A DNA stretch of 64,000 nucleotides from Acanthopleura granulata. Its lineage: Eukaryota > Mollusca > Polyplacophora > Chitonida > Chitonidae. Within the stretch, counting starts at the first letter, position 1; each line of letters opens with the position of its first letter. Both the position numbers and the translations under genes were made by a program. This document shows positions 13,621 to 26,040 of this stretch, one piece after another. The notes below the pieces were generated by a model. The model was not told where the DNA came from and did no database searches. It saw only the letters and a program-made list of their open reading frames with translations. The stretch lies in the NCBI GenBank assembly GCA_016165875.1, contig JABBOT010000010.1, positions 12,983,357-13,047,356 of the forward strand, read 5' to 3'.

Positions 13621-14057
13621 GACATTTTGTACTGTGTAACCTACATGTAAGCTATGCCCATAATGAGCCCACTAGTACCATATACATGTTACATATGGCA
13701 CAAACATGTGAACAAGAAATCAGGATAAAACACACTAAATCACAGATTATGGCACAGAAATACAGTTTTTCAAAATGTGTCTATAACAAACATTTTGAAA
13801 ATGTTTAACAGAAATCAAGTCGTAACATTTATTTTGGACTTATACACTTAAGGTGCTGGTAGTTTCACTTAAAAAAACAAAAGATCAATGCAGGCAGGAC
13901 AAGCGTGATAACCCCCATTTTACAGTCAGTATAGATACATGTATTTTATAACGCCTGGAGTTCAGATAATAAACAACAGTTTAGGCCCAGCTGGCATATT
14001 TGCAATCATGCAGTGATCTGGAATTATTAAACAGAGCACAGAACAAAACAGCTTAGC

Positions 14058-14081
14058 CTGTGTGTGTGTGTGTGTGTGTGT
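14058..14081. repeat. (TG)n microsatellite
   Basis: A run of TG dinucleotides about 12 repeats long. Confidence 0.9.
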
Positions 14082-14703
14082 CAGAAATGGCAGAATTGTC
14101 AACCTCTGTGGTCACGCAATCATGGTTCTGAGTTTCTTCCAGTTGTGTCCACCATTTCAGACAGTCGAGACATGAGCACAGAGGCCTTTGGAGAAGAATT
14201 TAAGGATTTCAATCCCATGCATGCAGGATTTTACCGAAACATAACTTTATCCTTAACTGTTACTGTATATTGAGGAGGGGATTTACATGAAATAATTACA
14301 GAAATGATGACATAAGGGATTCGATGTACCAGCTGATTACACCAATGAAATAGGCATACATGTACATAAATGCCCCACTGGTCATTAATACCACATCATA
14401 ACTTGGTCAACCTAAGGAGCTTGTAACAACCAGTATATTTCCATTTCCATTGATGAGCTTGATGAAGTTGAGTACTGTGACAACTCCAACACATGACACA
14501 AGGCGATACATGATACAATATTTCCATACTTAAAACTGCAATACTGTATCATGTATCACCTTGCTTCCTTTGTGTGGCATTGCCACAGTTTTCTGCAGAG
14601 CCAGAACAGCTCCAGGGGTAGGATTCCAGTCAATGAACTAATGACAGAACATATAGATTAAAACATAATAACTTTAAGTGCTTCCTCAGAATAACCAATT
14701 ATA

Positions 14704-14850
14704 ATGTAGAGAATGTTCTCCAATACATGTAATATTAAATAATAATGTAGAGAATGTTCTCCAATACATGTAATATCAAATGTAGAAAATGTTCTCCAAT
14801 ACATGTAATATCAAATGTAGAAAATGTTCTCCAATACATGTAATATCAAA
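14704..14850. repeat. 35-bp minisatellite, four units
   Basis: Four near-identical units carry AATGTAGAAAATGTTCTCC followed by AATACATGTAATATCA. The first two read AGAGAATG and the last two AGAAAATG. The spacing between the first and second units is longer because of an extra AATAAT. Each unit contains one TACATGTA. Confidence 0.9.
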
Positions 14851-15269
14851 TCAGTCATGAACTGTTACAATTACTATTTGGTTAAAATTTTGAGGAAAAC
14901 AACTAGGATACCTCCAGACATAGGCTAAGCATACAATTTTGGGCACTTATTAAAGGCATAATAAGAAAGAGAGAAGCTTACCTGTCATGATGATTGTTTG
15001 CAAGAATGTGACACATGAAATTAACCGACAAGGTGTGAACAATGTCACGGAGCACCTGCGCAGCATATTTCACATCTGCTAAGCACTACTTCCAACCAAG
15101 ACTTTACCCAGGACTGTAAGCTATTGGCAGTAATTAGCAGTCAGGGATCCTTCAGTCGTCATGTTTTTCCCATCCAGAAGAATATCTCTCCTCAGAATCA
15201 GAAGTTGGAGGTTTTAACACAGGAATTATACTGTCCACTAGCTGCATTTGTAATCCCGACATGCAACTG

Positions 15270-16560
15270 CAACATTAATGTTAATTGAACAGGATCACCT
15301 GGCGACAGGTTGCTTTCCGGGCAACGGCTGCACATGTGCAACTATGGTCAGGTCAAATAGAGCCAAGCCTACGCAGCTGCTCAAACTACAATGTCAGATT
15401 GATATTTTAGTGCGAGTATCAGCTTGGAACCTGACCCTTCACCCGTCAAACGGATTACATAATGTCCCTCTCGACCAATTCATTAATAAACAGGAAATAC
15501 AAAACTTTGGCCCAGAGTTAAGCCGCTTGCTTTTGAGCAGTGCACACTATACGCCCCTCAAGTATGAACTGGACAAAGTCTTCAGGTAAAACGAAACATC
15601 TGACTAATGATGAGTTACAAACACAACACTGTTATCCAGTTGATCATAAATATGCGTGTATGTCCTTCAGTTCAAACAGTTACACAAGTTCTGGCTACCC
15701 TGTAAGTGATCCCTTTTTTTATCTCCGGACAAGATCTATGCACTAGATGGCATAAATATCCCCTATATTTCCTGACCTGCCTAGCTCTTCAAGATAAAAC
15801 CTTTCTGCTCGGATGCTGTTTCAGGCCTGAAGGTGTTAATTTGAAATACTGTCACACAAACACACACCAAGAAAATCAGCTAGCTAGCTCAGCCACCAGT
15901 AGATTTAGGCACTCTGTTCCTGGTTAAAAGTGAGAACCCAACTACAGGCTCTTGGCATCTACGAGTACGTAGCCAGAGTCTATAGGCTCCCCACTATCAG
16001 CCGTGACCAATCACTGCTGTAGAAATTCATTTTCTGTCAATGACTATACAGTTGCTCATCAAAGTCCAACTCAGTGAAGCTGGATGAATAAGAGGCTGTG
16101 TGGGAGTCTCGGGCTGGTCAGCTGGCCCGAGCTTAATCTAACAAATGGTGCAGCTCGGACAGTGGCCAAGCAGCCAGACTTCTCCACATCAGAGTTGTTC
16201 ACCTTTCAGACACTTGCAGCGATTAAGGACACCACAATCACCATTAGTAATCCCTTTCTCCTCGACCTTAACGGTCTGCTATTGAGGGCAAATTTCCATC
16301 GTTGATCGCATCAGCATGCTTAATGCTTCCAGCACAGCAGCTGTAACTTGTGTACGACCCATCAGGAAAACTTCCTCTCCAGCTTCGTTACTTCTCATAT
16401 TGATCAGATTTCATGCCAAGACGCAGGTAAATACGGACGTCCGCTAACAAGATGTGAGACATTTGTGGTCGGCAATTTGATAGTTCTTCACAGGATCAAT
16501 ATCAAACTGCAGGCAGACGTCAGAAAGACGAACAGCATCACTGGACACTGATGAAGATAA
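15270..16560. promoter_or_regulatory. Candidate regulatory segment
   Basis: This stretch is free of recognised repeats and richer in CG dinucleotides than its surroundings. It holds homeodomain/Otx-type words (GGATTA at about 15450, TAATCC at about 16249) and a palindrome with CTCGGGC and GCCCGAG arms near 16108-16131. Several frames are open, but none has a domain or a consistent exon structure. Regulatory function is an inference from composition only. Confidence 0.25.
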
Positions 16561-16849
16561 ACCCCTTCTTCCAAATAACAGAAGAGCAGCCTTGAGAAAC
16601 AAATCTCCAGATAATCTCTCAGCTAATTACAAAGTACAGATTACACTGCACCAGGATACAGTACAGATTAACTGGTTGCCTTGATGACAGTTTACCAGCC
16701 ACATACATATCATATACATCCTCTTTGGAAACTTTTCAACCAATCAGGACATACACGATGGCGTTCAGTTACAGGTAGGGGATACTTGGAGCCAACAAGT
16801 CTCCACAGTCAGAGCAGGGGTCTAATGCACAAATTCCCTCTCCAAGGCC

Positions 16850-16925
16850 AGGTTTGAACTCGCAACTTGAGCAATCTTTTTCTTGAAGAGCAAGCAACTT
16901 AACCACTCGGCAACTGCTCGCTAAA
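16850..16925 (-). repeat. tRNA-Ser/Leu-like repeat, probably a SINE head
   Basis: Read on the minus strand, GCAGTTGCCGAGTGGTTAAG resembles the 5' part of a class II tRNA (A box). GAGTTCAAACCTGG matches a B box. The intervening stem regions do not fold well, so this is more likely a tRNA-derived repeat than a working tRNA gene. Confidence 0.45.
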
Positions 16926-18816
16926 ATATTCGATCACATTTGAACACAACAGATCTTTAGGAAACATCTGACAGAGATAGGTTTTCATTATTGATCTCTG
17001 TTGATCACTTTGATGTTCTGACATTAAAAAATCTGACAAAAATATCACATGTAATCAAATCCACACAATGAACCACATACATCCTAACTCTCTTCCTCAA
17101 AACAAAACAAACACAAACATCTAATGTCTATTTCACACATTTTTAAAGCTCAACAAAACCCATTATTTATCACATTTGCTAAATGAATACATTGTTGAAG
17201 ATAATTAAAAAGTGTTAACTGAAACAATTAGCCACAGGTTTTATCAGCACTTTCTTCTCCTGTAATAGAAAGCAGAAGTTTATTGTTTCTTTCTTGACAT
17301 AAACATACTTTATGCCAGATAACAGTTTACTTGGACTAATTATTCAAATCGCTTGGTGATGTGGCTAGATAATAAAGGAGAAAAACATGCAATCAAAAAA
17401 CATAATAGCACTTTTGCCTTGTGGTACTCGTTGATGCATTTATTTATAATATAATTAACGCATGCAGGTAAATGAACTTGTTGACTGCAAACTTCCCGAA
17501 AGTTCCTTCCTCTAGTCCATGCTGTGAACACATTGATACACAAGTACCTGTAACAACCCTTAAATTCCTAATCAGACTCAAATTTAAATGGGTTTATATT
17601 TAACAGAAATATGAGCTGTATGTGAATTGAAGAGGGCCAGCTGTGCAAACACTATGTCTGGACCATCAAGCCAGTGATACTGGAGACACTAGCATCGTGT
17701 GTTGTATGCAGGTAACGTACATAGCAGGCCATAAGATCGATGCTGAGGCCAACCCGTTCTCTAGAGTGTGATAACGCATACATCTCCATCAAACATGTCC
17801 ATTAAAGTAAACACCTGATATACCTGTATAGTGATTACAAGTGCACAAACATCAACCACAGAATCTGGTTTATTCCGCAGAGGGCACCACTTCATGCCTA
17901 GTTCTGCATGGATCAATTGTAAGCTTTCTTAACCCATTACACCGTGACAAAGTTCAATCAAATCTTGCACTGATATATTGGACAGGGATGTCATGTGATA
18001 TGCTTACTAACCACCAATGACAATCAATGACAGGGTCAAGCACTTGAGCAACATCAATGTTGATCGACCCAAATTCCTTCCAACCACTTTTCATAAGGTT
18101 AAATCTTCTTTCAACACCATGAGTTGAAAAAGAAACAGAAATTTAATCAGAAGGATTGTTTTTATAGTCTGTTTAACTTCTTTTCTGTTTGAAAAACTTT
18201 TGGTCAAAATATTCATATAAACATCCTTATCTTTAGACAGAGCTGTATTAAACGCTTGGCTTCTTACTCACAAATAAACCTGTGTGTCACTGATTTTCTT
18301 CGTAAGTATTACAGACGATTAACTGCTCTACATTTAGTTCTCCATCTACGTCCTCTCTCTTCTCTTTTTGGCACATCACATAATGGCCGTTCCACATGTG
18401 CATACTGGAGTACACTCAGAACTGTAACCTAATGCTGTTTCACCTGCCCTATTGCCTGTCTGCTTTCTCAGAACAATCAGTTCATACACTGACTTTCGAT
18501 TCAATCTCCCATGTTTGGTTCTGTAACAACATTTCATCATTTCAGCAGCATCATCATTATTGTATAATTTAAAGTATGTTGTATAATTTAAAGTATTTTG
18601 TTTGTTCTGCTGTTACGATGATTAAGTGTAATTGGCTAATTCATTGTCTTCAAATTCAGTCTGCAAGGCAGCCTGTAAGTCCTTACTGCACTGCATTCTT
18701 ATGGAAGTGCGTCTTTCTACAATGCAGCAATGCAAACATTCTGGTTTCATTATTGTTATGTTCAATGATTTCTAGTTGTGAAATCTACAAAATTTTGCAA
18801 CTTGTTAGCTAAATAA
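16926..18816. other. No recognisable gene
   Basis: AT-rich unique DNA. A short direct duplication TTGTATAATTTAAAGTAT is at 18559-18595. A CTCF-core-like word is at 17878-17887. Confidence 0.45.
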
Positions 18817-19104
18817 AATGTTTTCTTTGATTGATTTATTTATTTATTTTATTGGTGTTTTATGCCATACTGAAGAATATTTTCACTCATTTCAACGGCA
18901 GCCAGCATTATGGTGGGAGGAAACCAAGCAGATCCCGAGGGAAACCCACAACCATCCGCTGACAGATCTTCCCACGTACGGCCGGAGAGGAAGCCAGCAT
19001 GAGCTGGACTTGAACTCATTGCGACCTCAACTAGCTTCTGGGGCACTGCGCTATGCTAATGTGCTAACCGACTGAGCCATGGAGACCCTCAATGTTTGCT
19101 TTGA
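18817..19104 (-). mobile_element. Full-length SINE with target-site duplication
   Basis: The head (reverse complement of CCGACTGAGCCATGGAGACC) is at about 19070-19088 and the T-rich tail complement at 18833-18857. Flanking direct repeats AATGTTTTCTTTGA (18817-18830) and AATGTTTGCTTTGA (19091-19104) differ at one base. Confidence 0.88.
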
Positions 19105-19430
19105 CATATTGGACAACCGAATTGTTACTTTTGTAAGTGTGCTAGATCAACACTTGTGCTGGACGGAGAAACCTGGTTTGTTTGGTTATGGAAGTGATTA
19201 TACATATATTTACAGGAGTCAATTATCCTTGGCTTATGAGGGTCGAACTACAGTGCAATATATCTACTGGGACATGACAATAAAAATGTAATCTCCAACT
19301 TGGTTGTGAATGCATAATCCATAGATTGCTTCATGCCCACTTGTTCAACATTTTATGGTTTGTCACAGTTTTCCCACTTTGCTCTGTAAAAAGTTCTTCG
19401 CCCTGGACATCATGTATCCTGAAAATTTGA

Positions 19431-20648
19431 TTTTGGCATGTTCCATATGCCTCATGGCTTTTGCGGTGTTGTGGTATCTGGGCTTTGATTTTGGCATGTT
19501 CCATATGTCTCATGGCTTTCGCGGTGTTGTGGTATCTGGGCTTTGATTTTGGCATGTTCCATATGCCTCATGGCTTTTGCAGTGTTGTGGTATCTGGGCT
19601 TTGATTTTAACATGTTCCATATGCCTCATGGCTTTCGCGGTGTTGTGGTATCTGGGCTTTGATTTTGGCATGTTACATATGCCTCATGGCTTTTGCAGTG
19701 TTGTGGTATCTGGGCTTTGATTTTGGCATGTTACATATGCCTCATGGCTTTTGCAGTGTTGTGGTATCTGGGCTTTGATTTTGGCATGTTACATATGCCT
19801 CATGGCTTTTGCAGTGTTGTGGTATCTGGGCTTTGATTTTGGCATGTTACATATGCCTCATGGCTTTTGCAGTGTTGTGGTATCTGGGCTTTGATTTTGG
19901 CATGTTCCATATGCCTCATGGCTTTTGCAGTGTTGTGGTATCTGGGCTTTGATTGTGGCATGTTCCATATGCCTCATGGCTTTTGCGGTGTTGTGGTATC
20001 TGGGCTTTGATTTTGGCATGTTCCATATGTCTCATGGCTTTCGCGGTGTTGTGGTATCTGGGCTTTGATTTTGGCATGTTCCATATGCCTCATGGCTTTT
20101 GCGGTGTTGTGGTATCTGGGCTTTGATTTTAACATGTTCCATATGCCTCATGGCTTTCGCGGTGTTGTGGTATCTGGGCTTTGATTTTAACATGTTCCAT
20201 ATGCCTCATGGCTTTCGCGGTGTTGTGGTATCTGGGCTTTGATTTTGGCATGTTCCATATGCCTCATGGCTTTTGCAGTGTTGTGGTATCTGGGCTTTGA
20301 TTTTGGCATGTTACATATGCCTCATGGCTTTTGCAGTGTTGTGGTATCTGGGCTTTGATTTTGGCATGTTACATATGCCTCATGGCTTTTGCAGTGTTGT
20401 GGTATCTGGGCTTTGATTTTGGCATGTTACATATGCCTCATGGCTTTTGCAGTGTTGTGGTATCTGGGCTTTGATTTTGGCATGTTCCATATGCCTCATG
20501 GCTTTTGCAGTGTTGTGGTATCTGGGCTTTGATTTTGGCATGTTACATATGCCTCATGGCTTTTGCAATGTTGTGGTATCTGGGCTTTGATTTTGGCATG
20601 TTACATATGCTTCATGGCTTTTGCAGTGTTGTGGTATCTGGGCTTTGT
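19431..20648. repeat. 58-bp minisatellite, 21 units with higher-order structure
   Basis: Units run TTTTGGCATGTTCCATATGC, then CTCATGGCTTTTGCGGTGTT, then GTGGTATCTGGGCTTTGA, 58 bases each and about 95% alike. Diagnostic variants (TTCC/TTAC, GGCATG/AACATG, GCCTC/GTCTC, GCGGTG/GCAGTG) recur in the same order in units 1-9 and 10-19. This implies duplication of a block of nine to ten units. The length is not a multiple of three, and short open frames over it carry no meaning. Confidence 0.95.
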
Positions 20649-22136
20649 TCACTGCCGTTCACTAAGAAATTGATAATTGCCTTCCCTTTTTTAATGTAAA
20701 CTGACATTTTGTAGTCTGATGAAAGTGGAGCCAGACAAGAATAGTCATAGTTATCGTGCTCTTGTTGTTAGTTCAAAAACAAGTAGGACAGGAACGGTAC
20801 AAAGGAGCTGTCCTTGAACTTGATCAGCAACAGCTGGTCTTTTCTTCAAGCCTGCTGGGCTTTTGGACACTTTCCACCTTCAAGGCTACCACGACATTAC
20901 AACTCTGCTCATACTGACAGCATACAGCACTTTTTTGCTCTCCGCCAAACCATATTTCTTTGGCTGAACTGACTCTTGTGTTGAACTGACACTTCTGTTG
21001 AACTGAGCCACAGTGACACAGTTTTACACACGTTTTGAGGAACGTTTTGAGGAATACACTTTATTTTCTTTAACAAAATCTGACACTGCTTTTGTATTTT
21101 AAAAGAAAAGTTATTTTTCACTTTAAACATCAAGACATCAAATGAGACAGGTAGATTTTTATTTCATTTGTCACTCCTAAAGATTCATACAGATTGCCGT
21201 GAGAGACAATCAAGTTGACATTCAGTGTCGGAATTGCTGTTAATTAGTAATACTCTGGCAACATAGTATACATTATATATGGGAGATCCTAGGCCCATCA
21301 AGGTCACTTCCAACACAGCTTCCATTTCGGCACCAGCTGAACACAGCCTGTTTCGTTTTTCCTTGCGGCAATGTTTATAGCAAGAGGTTAAATTGAAATT
21401 ATCAGCATTATAATTAGATTTATACTATCAATTTTGCTCGATTACATCGCTGCATTAATGTAAGACTATAAAGTATACATGCATTTTTCTGAAATAAACT
21501 ACGTATTGGTAACAGCCACAGGTGACCTTAATCGATCAGGTCATTTTGTACAGCAAAGGACATGTTATATCTTCTGAAATCAAACCGACTTAGCCCTTTG
21601 TGACTGGTTGTTATCCTCTGGTTTGTGCCTTAACAGCACCTTGCCTTTGCTTGTGAGTAGGAGCTCAATAAACTAGAAGATTCAGACGTTTCATGTACAC
21701 ATTATCATTCTTCATAATATGGGGATGGGACTTTCACCTGTCAGTTTAAATGAAAGACCAATATCTCATTCTTGCTGTTGACATTTTTTTGCTAACGAGC
21801 AAACAAGCATTGTCTATGACCAGGTTTAAGTCACAACGAATTACACTGGTGTGGCACATTTGACTTGCTTTGAAGAGCATCCCATATACTCCATAATATG
21901 TCACTCTAACATCACGGTGGTCAAGTAAGTGGTCAAGCAGGAATCAAAGAATCAAAATATGTTTTCAGATCTTATGTCCATTTAGCAAACATAATTAGAG
22001 TTAACACATGTGATTAAAGAAATATCACTTGGCAACAGAAAATCTGCAGCTGGTGTTGATGACAGAGCCAGCAAACAGAATCAACAAGATCCAAACGCGA
22101 AGAGGATAAATGAGTTTGGCAAGCGCTTCTTAATTC
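20649..22136. other. No recognisable gene
   Basis: Unique AT-rich DNA. A short direct repeat (AACGTTTTGAGGAA near 21035-21055) is the only structure noted. Confidence 0.45.
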
Positions 22137-22245
22137 CTAAACTCCTGATTTATCTGCTAAACTCCTGATTTATCTGCTAAACTCCTGATTTATCTGCTAA
22201 ACTCCTGATTTATCTGCTAAACTCATGATTTATCTGCTAAACTTC
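22137..22245. repeat. 20-bp tandem repeat, about five units
   Basis: The unit CTAAACTCCTGATTTATCTG is repeated five times. Only the last differs (CTCATG). The near identity indicates recent expansion. Confidence 0.93.
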
Positions 22246-22289
22246 CAAACCTGCTTATAAACAGTGGTCCATGAGTTCTGGCTTAAATG

Positions 22290-22560
22290 GGCTAACTACT
22301 GACAGGTTTACAGTGTCAGTGTACATTTTAACGAAGCCTGCATAATCTTCATACTTAGAGCTATCAAGTATATTAATTAAATAAGGCTAATGAGTGGTAA
22401 AGGAAAAGCAGACAGCAGGAGTAAATTAATTTGCTATACCCCTGCTCACCTTAATTGCAGTTGATGATTTAATACAACAGAATTTTATACTGAAGTCTGA
22501 CAGCAGAATTCTATAACACACCTCAAGATGCTGGCCAAATAGGAGTGGTCAGCTAGATCA
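22290..22560. promoter_or_regulatory. Candidate homeodomain-site-rich segment
   Basis: Clusters of TTAATTAA, CTAATGAG and TTAATTTG words occur with TGACAG words in a non-repetitive stretch. This is a weak regulatory suggestion only. Confidence 0.15.
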
Positions 22561-22984
22561 AGCGTTTTACACACCCTGGATATCAACAGCCTTTAGTTAA
22601 TTTTAAATGCATAATTATGCTATGAGAATATTTCATTAAAAAAAAAAAACTATTTTTTTTCCTTTTTGATAAATAAACCCAGCACTGGCCACTGGTCATT
22701 CATTATCCAGTGTCTTGTTTAGCATTCATTTTGTTGGACACTTGATTAAATGTAACTGGCAATGTCGGGGGATTACATGGCCTGTATTGTAATATACACT
22801 GTTTAGTACTTCATCAGTCAGCCAAGGAATCCCACCAACATTAGAAGGTTGGCGACATGGCAGACCTTCCCATGTACTATACTGAACTACGAACTCTGAA
22901 TGCTAATTAAGTACGGTATTAGAACTTGCTCTCTACTTTTATCATCATACTTAAGCCATGAATTAAAATACTACGCCACACATG

Positions 22985-23437
22985 TACAACAACTTTGGTG
23001 AACTTGGGCTAAACTGTTTTAGAGAAAGAGCATTTACAATAATTTAACTATTTAACTTAAATAATCCCAAATGACATTGAGGAAAAGGTGAAGGTCTCTG
23101 AAAAACAATATGGATGTTCTTCATGCCAATGTGTAAGTGGTGTAATCTGGGTGAACTTGGGCCAAACCGTTGTAGAGATAGAGTGTTTAAAACCCTTGTA
23201 TAAAATTTAACCGAAATCATCCGAATAACCTTGAAACAAAAAATCTTGTCTACGTTGTTGAAAATCAATACGGTACTTCCTCATGCCAAAGTGTAAGTGT
23301 GATGTAAGTTTGGGGAACGTCAGATCAAACATTCTAGAGACAGAGAGTTTACAAGGATATAGACAAACAGATGGACGGACGGCCCACCCTATCACAATAA
23401 CCCAACCCTTGGCGAAAATTGGCCGAGGGGTAAAAAG
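22985..23437 (+). mobile_element. Pearl-like (Helitron-type non-autonomous) element
   Basis: Three diverged direct units start near 22997, 23150 and 23311 (GGTGAACTTGGGCTAAACTG, GGTGAACTTGGGCCAAACCG, TGGGGAACGTCAGATCAAAC) at about 153 and 161 bp spacing. A GGACGGACGG microsatellite follows at 23373, then a 3' hairpin (CCCTTGGC and GCCGAGGG arms, about 23405-23429). That order of tandem core, GGAC-type microsatellite and hairpin is the architecture of bivalve pearl elements, now grouped with Helentron-type Helitrons. There is no Rep/helicase, so it is non-autonomous. Confidence 0.65.
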
Positions 23438-24877
23438 TATTTGACTGTAGTACCCTTGACCTAGTTTTTGCAGCATGTACCACTTGCTGATTTTGACACT
23501 TTGTAGCATAAAAAAGATGGTGTGCGCTCAGTGGGAAACTGTTACCTATGACTGATCTGAACAACACAACACTGTATCTGCACTTTTCCTTGAAGCATTA
23601 GGCTGTGTAGTCCTCATCAGTCATGGGATAGCTAATTCTCCTTCTAACACCTCACTCTGAAGGATAATCTTGTCCTCTCAAAAAGAGGAAACAAAAAGAA
23701 GAAAAAGAAAAGGAAGTGTATAGTTGTATTCTAGGCTGACAAGCACACAGCTGCTAATGAACCCTCTCCCTCCCCCTGAAAAAAACCAGTGAATGTTACA
23801 ACTGCCCCAGTGAAATGCATGGGCTAATTACGGTCATGCTTGTTAATGTAAAATCCTTGTGTGTATACATGTTCAAAATGGCGAACTAACATTTTATGAG
23901 CACGAAGGCATGGTTAAGTCAACACTGATGCATTTATGGCTACAAATGTTACAGCTAATCATTGAGAATTGATTATTCCAAGAGGAAGCATCAATAACTC
24001 CCCTGCAGAAGGATGTCAAACATCTTTGTTGACGGCCAGGACCCTGGAGAATAACTCCTGAGTAACGACAATGTTATAAGGCAAGATATATGTGCCTCTA
24101 CCTGGACAACAATGCTGAAGTGTTGAAAATGATACATCAGCTGGCTCCGACCCCTTGTCACAGCATCCCAATACTGTGACGGTGCTGACCTTCAGTGCCA
24201 AGAAATTATGCGAAAAGAATCGGTCCTACTCGGCAAGAACCATCTGGTCTGACAACCATAAAGAGCATCTGAGAGTTAATGTATACATAATTAATAGCTA
24301 GATTAATGGTGGGTGGGTAAGGGCAGAGAAAGGGGGTCAATACCAGCTTCAGCAGTATGACAATTATATCAGTGATCTACACCAGTACTGATTTATTACT
24401 GACAGAAACATCGATGTAAAGACAAAAATATATTTATGATGAACTGTATCCCAAATGTGCAAACGGTAATATATCAGTGAAGCTGAAAGGTAATATTTCG
24501 CCAAACCTTGTGTAGTTTGAAACTGAAAATATACTGGGCAGAAAACTAGACTCTATACCAGGAAGAAGCTAAATTAATTTGCTCCTTTTTTATCATGTGT
24601 GATGTACATTTCTGAGAAAATCATATTCATTTTACATGAATATACATAACAATCTAATATAAAAGCTTCTTTCAATTTTGGCGAATGAAAATACAAAATT
24701 TTAACCAATCTTTGAGCAATTTGTCTCAGTATTCTCATCCTTGAAGGGAGCCGATGTACTCCAGAGAACTTCCATGCCTTTTTCTGATGTAAGCGTGACA
24801 GGAAGTTAGACGTAACAGTATTATTGTGTGCATAGGATTCCAACATACATTACATCCGCCAGGTAATATCCCAAATC

Positions 24878-25050
24878 TCAAACACTCTTGATGTAGACCA
24901 ATTCCTCATATCCGCTCAGTACAACTCCCATTAGGAAATGCTGATCTAGGTCAATAGTGAAAATAACCACTTCCCAGTCGTGCTTCCTGTCCGAGCATTC
25001 TATTGTGTATATATCTCCATGAAGAAGTTTCTGACAAGTTGATTTTTTTC
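24878..25050 (-). CDS. Candidate terminal exon, unrecognised
   Basis: Downstream of the acceptor CTTCTGCAAACAG an open frame reads KKSTCQKLLHGDIYTIECSD, then a stretch with DWEVVIFTIDLDQHFLMGVV and LSGYEELVYIKSV before TGA. The alternation of hydrophobic residues looks like beta strands and loosely resembles the W.x.IDL...V.L.G core of discoidin-type domains, but too little is present to claim membership. The leading phase would also fit the exon ending at 41447. AATAAA occurs at 24392-24397, about 480 bases downstream. The neighbouring segments 24.0-24.2 and 24.6-24.8 kb also have several open frames and splice-like sites, none convincing. Confidence 0.3.
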
Positions 25051-26040
25051 CTGTTTGCAGAAGAGGCGTAACCAATAGCAAGAAAACTTTACACGTATAG
25101 TATAATGATATAAATCTACAAGCAACACTTGACAATCGCTTCTCTTTTACCAAATGTTTTCTCTGGCTAGAGCAGTGTGATTTCTGATCCTCGAACTATA
25201 AACAGATTTACTGTGCACCAAATTCCTCAGTAAGTGCACATTCCATGATCATTCAAATCAGGTCACGAAAGATTGCACCACCGACTACATATTCCATCAT
25301 CAAGCCATTAAATCAGAAAACATAGCTTTTCCACCAATCTTCATTTCCAGGGAAATAGGATTTTGTCAGTAACTAAAACATTATGTCAAAGACTTAACTT
25401 ATGTATTCCTCAACTCAAAAATTCATGGTGCATCCAATATCCTTGTCCATGTTAAGTGAAAATACCATTATAAGTACACAGAACAGGTATAATCATGCTT
25501 ACAAGACACAGGGATATAGCCTATGACATGTTTGTAAAAATGCCTTCTTGACCTCCGTTAGTCTAGATGTTTATATTTGCAGGAAAGTCTTGGAAATGTC
25601 AGCCACATTCAATGATGCTATATGTCAGCAGGACTTAGAACAATCTGTCAGCCTGTAATGCCTATATGATATGAAAGTGATATCACTGCAGGCCATGTAA
25701 ACAATGAACCAGCACGACAAGTACCTGATTTCCTGAAGGAAACTTTGTGGATTTCAAGCATAAGAATAAAGGATGTCTGTAAACTAAGTCACGCAGCTTT
25801 AAACCATATCAAATATCATGTGTAAGCATGGGCTTTGATTAGCGTCAATAAGAAACTTTTCCTGCAAATTTTGAGTCCAAGTCTGTTGTTCATTCTTGCC
25901 TTTTACAAGTGGACAGCGGTCACTTCAACTTGGAATTTAGTCATCATTGCAGAGGACAAAGATACCCCAAAACTAAAATTTTAGTCACCACAATCTAAGT
26001 TCTAAAGACAATATTGGATATCCATTTTGTATCAAGCCAA

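Noticed and set aside
15310..15326. RFX X-box (GTTGC...GGCAAC)
   Set aside because: The half-sites are separated by five bases instead of the usual zero to three, so the match to the motif is poor.
16850..16925. Functional tRNA-Ser or tRNA-Leu
   Set aside because: The acceptor and anticodon stems do not pair. It is better explained as a tRNA-derived repeat.
19331..19555. Protein-coding reading of the 58-bp array
   Set aside because: The unit is not a multiple of three, so frames change each unit and stops appear.
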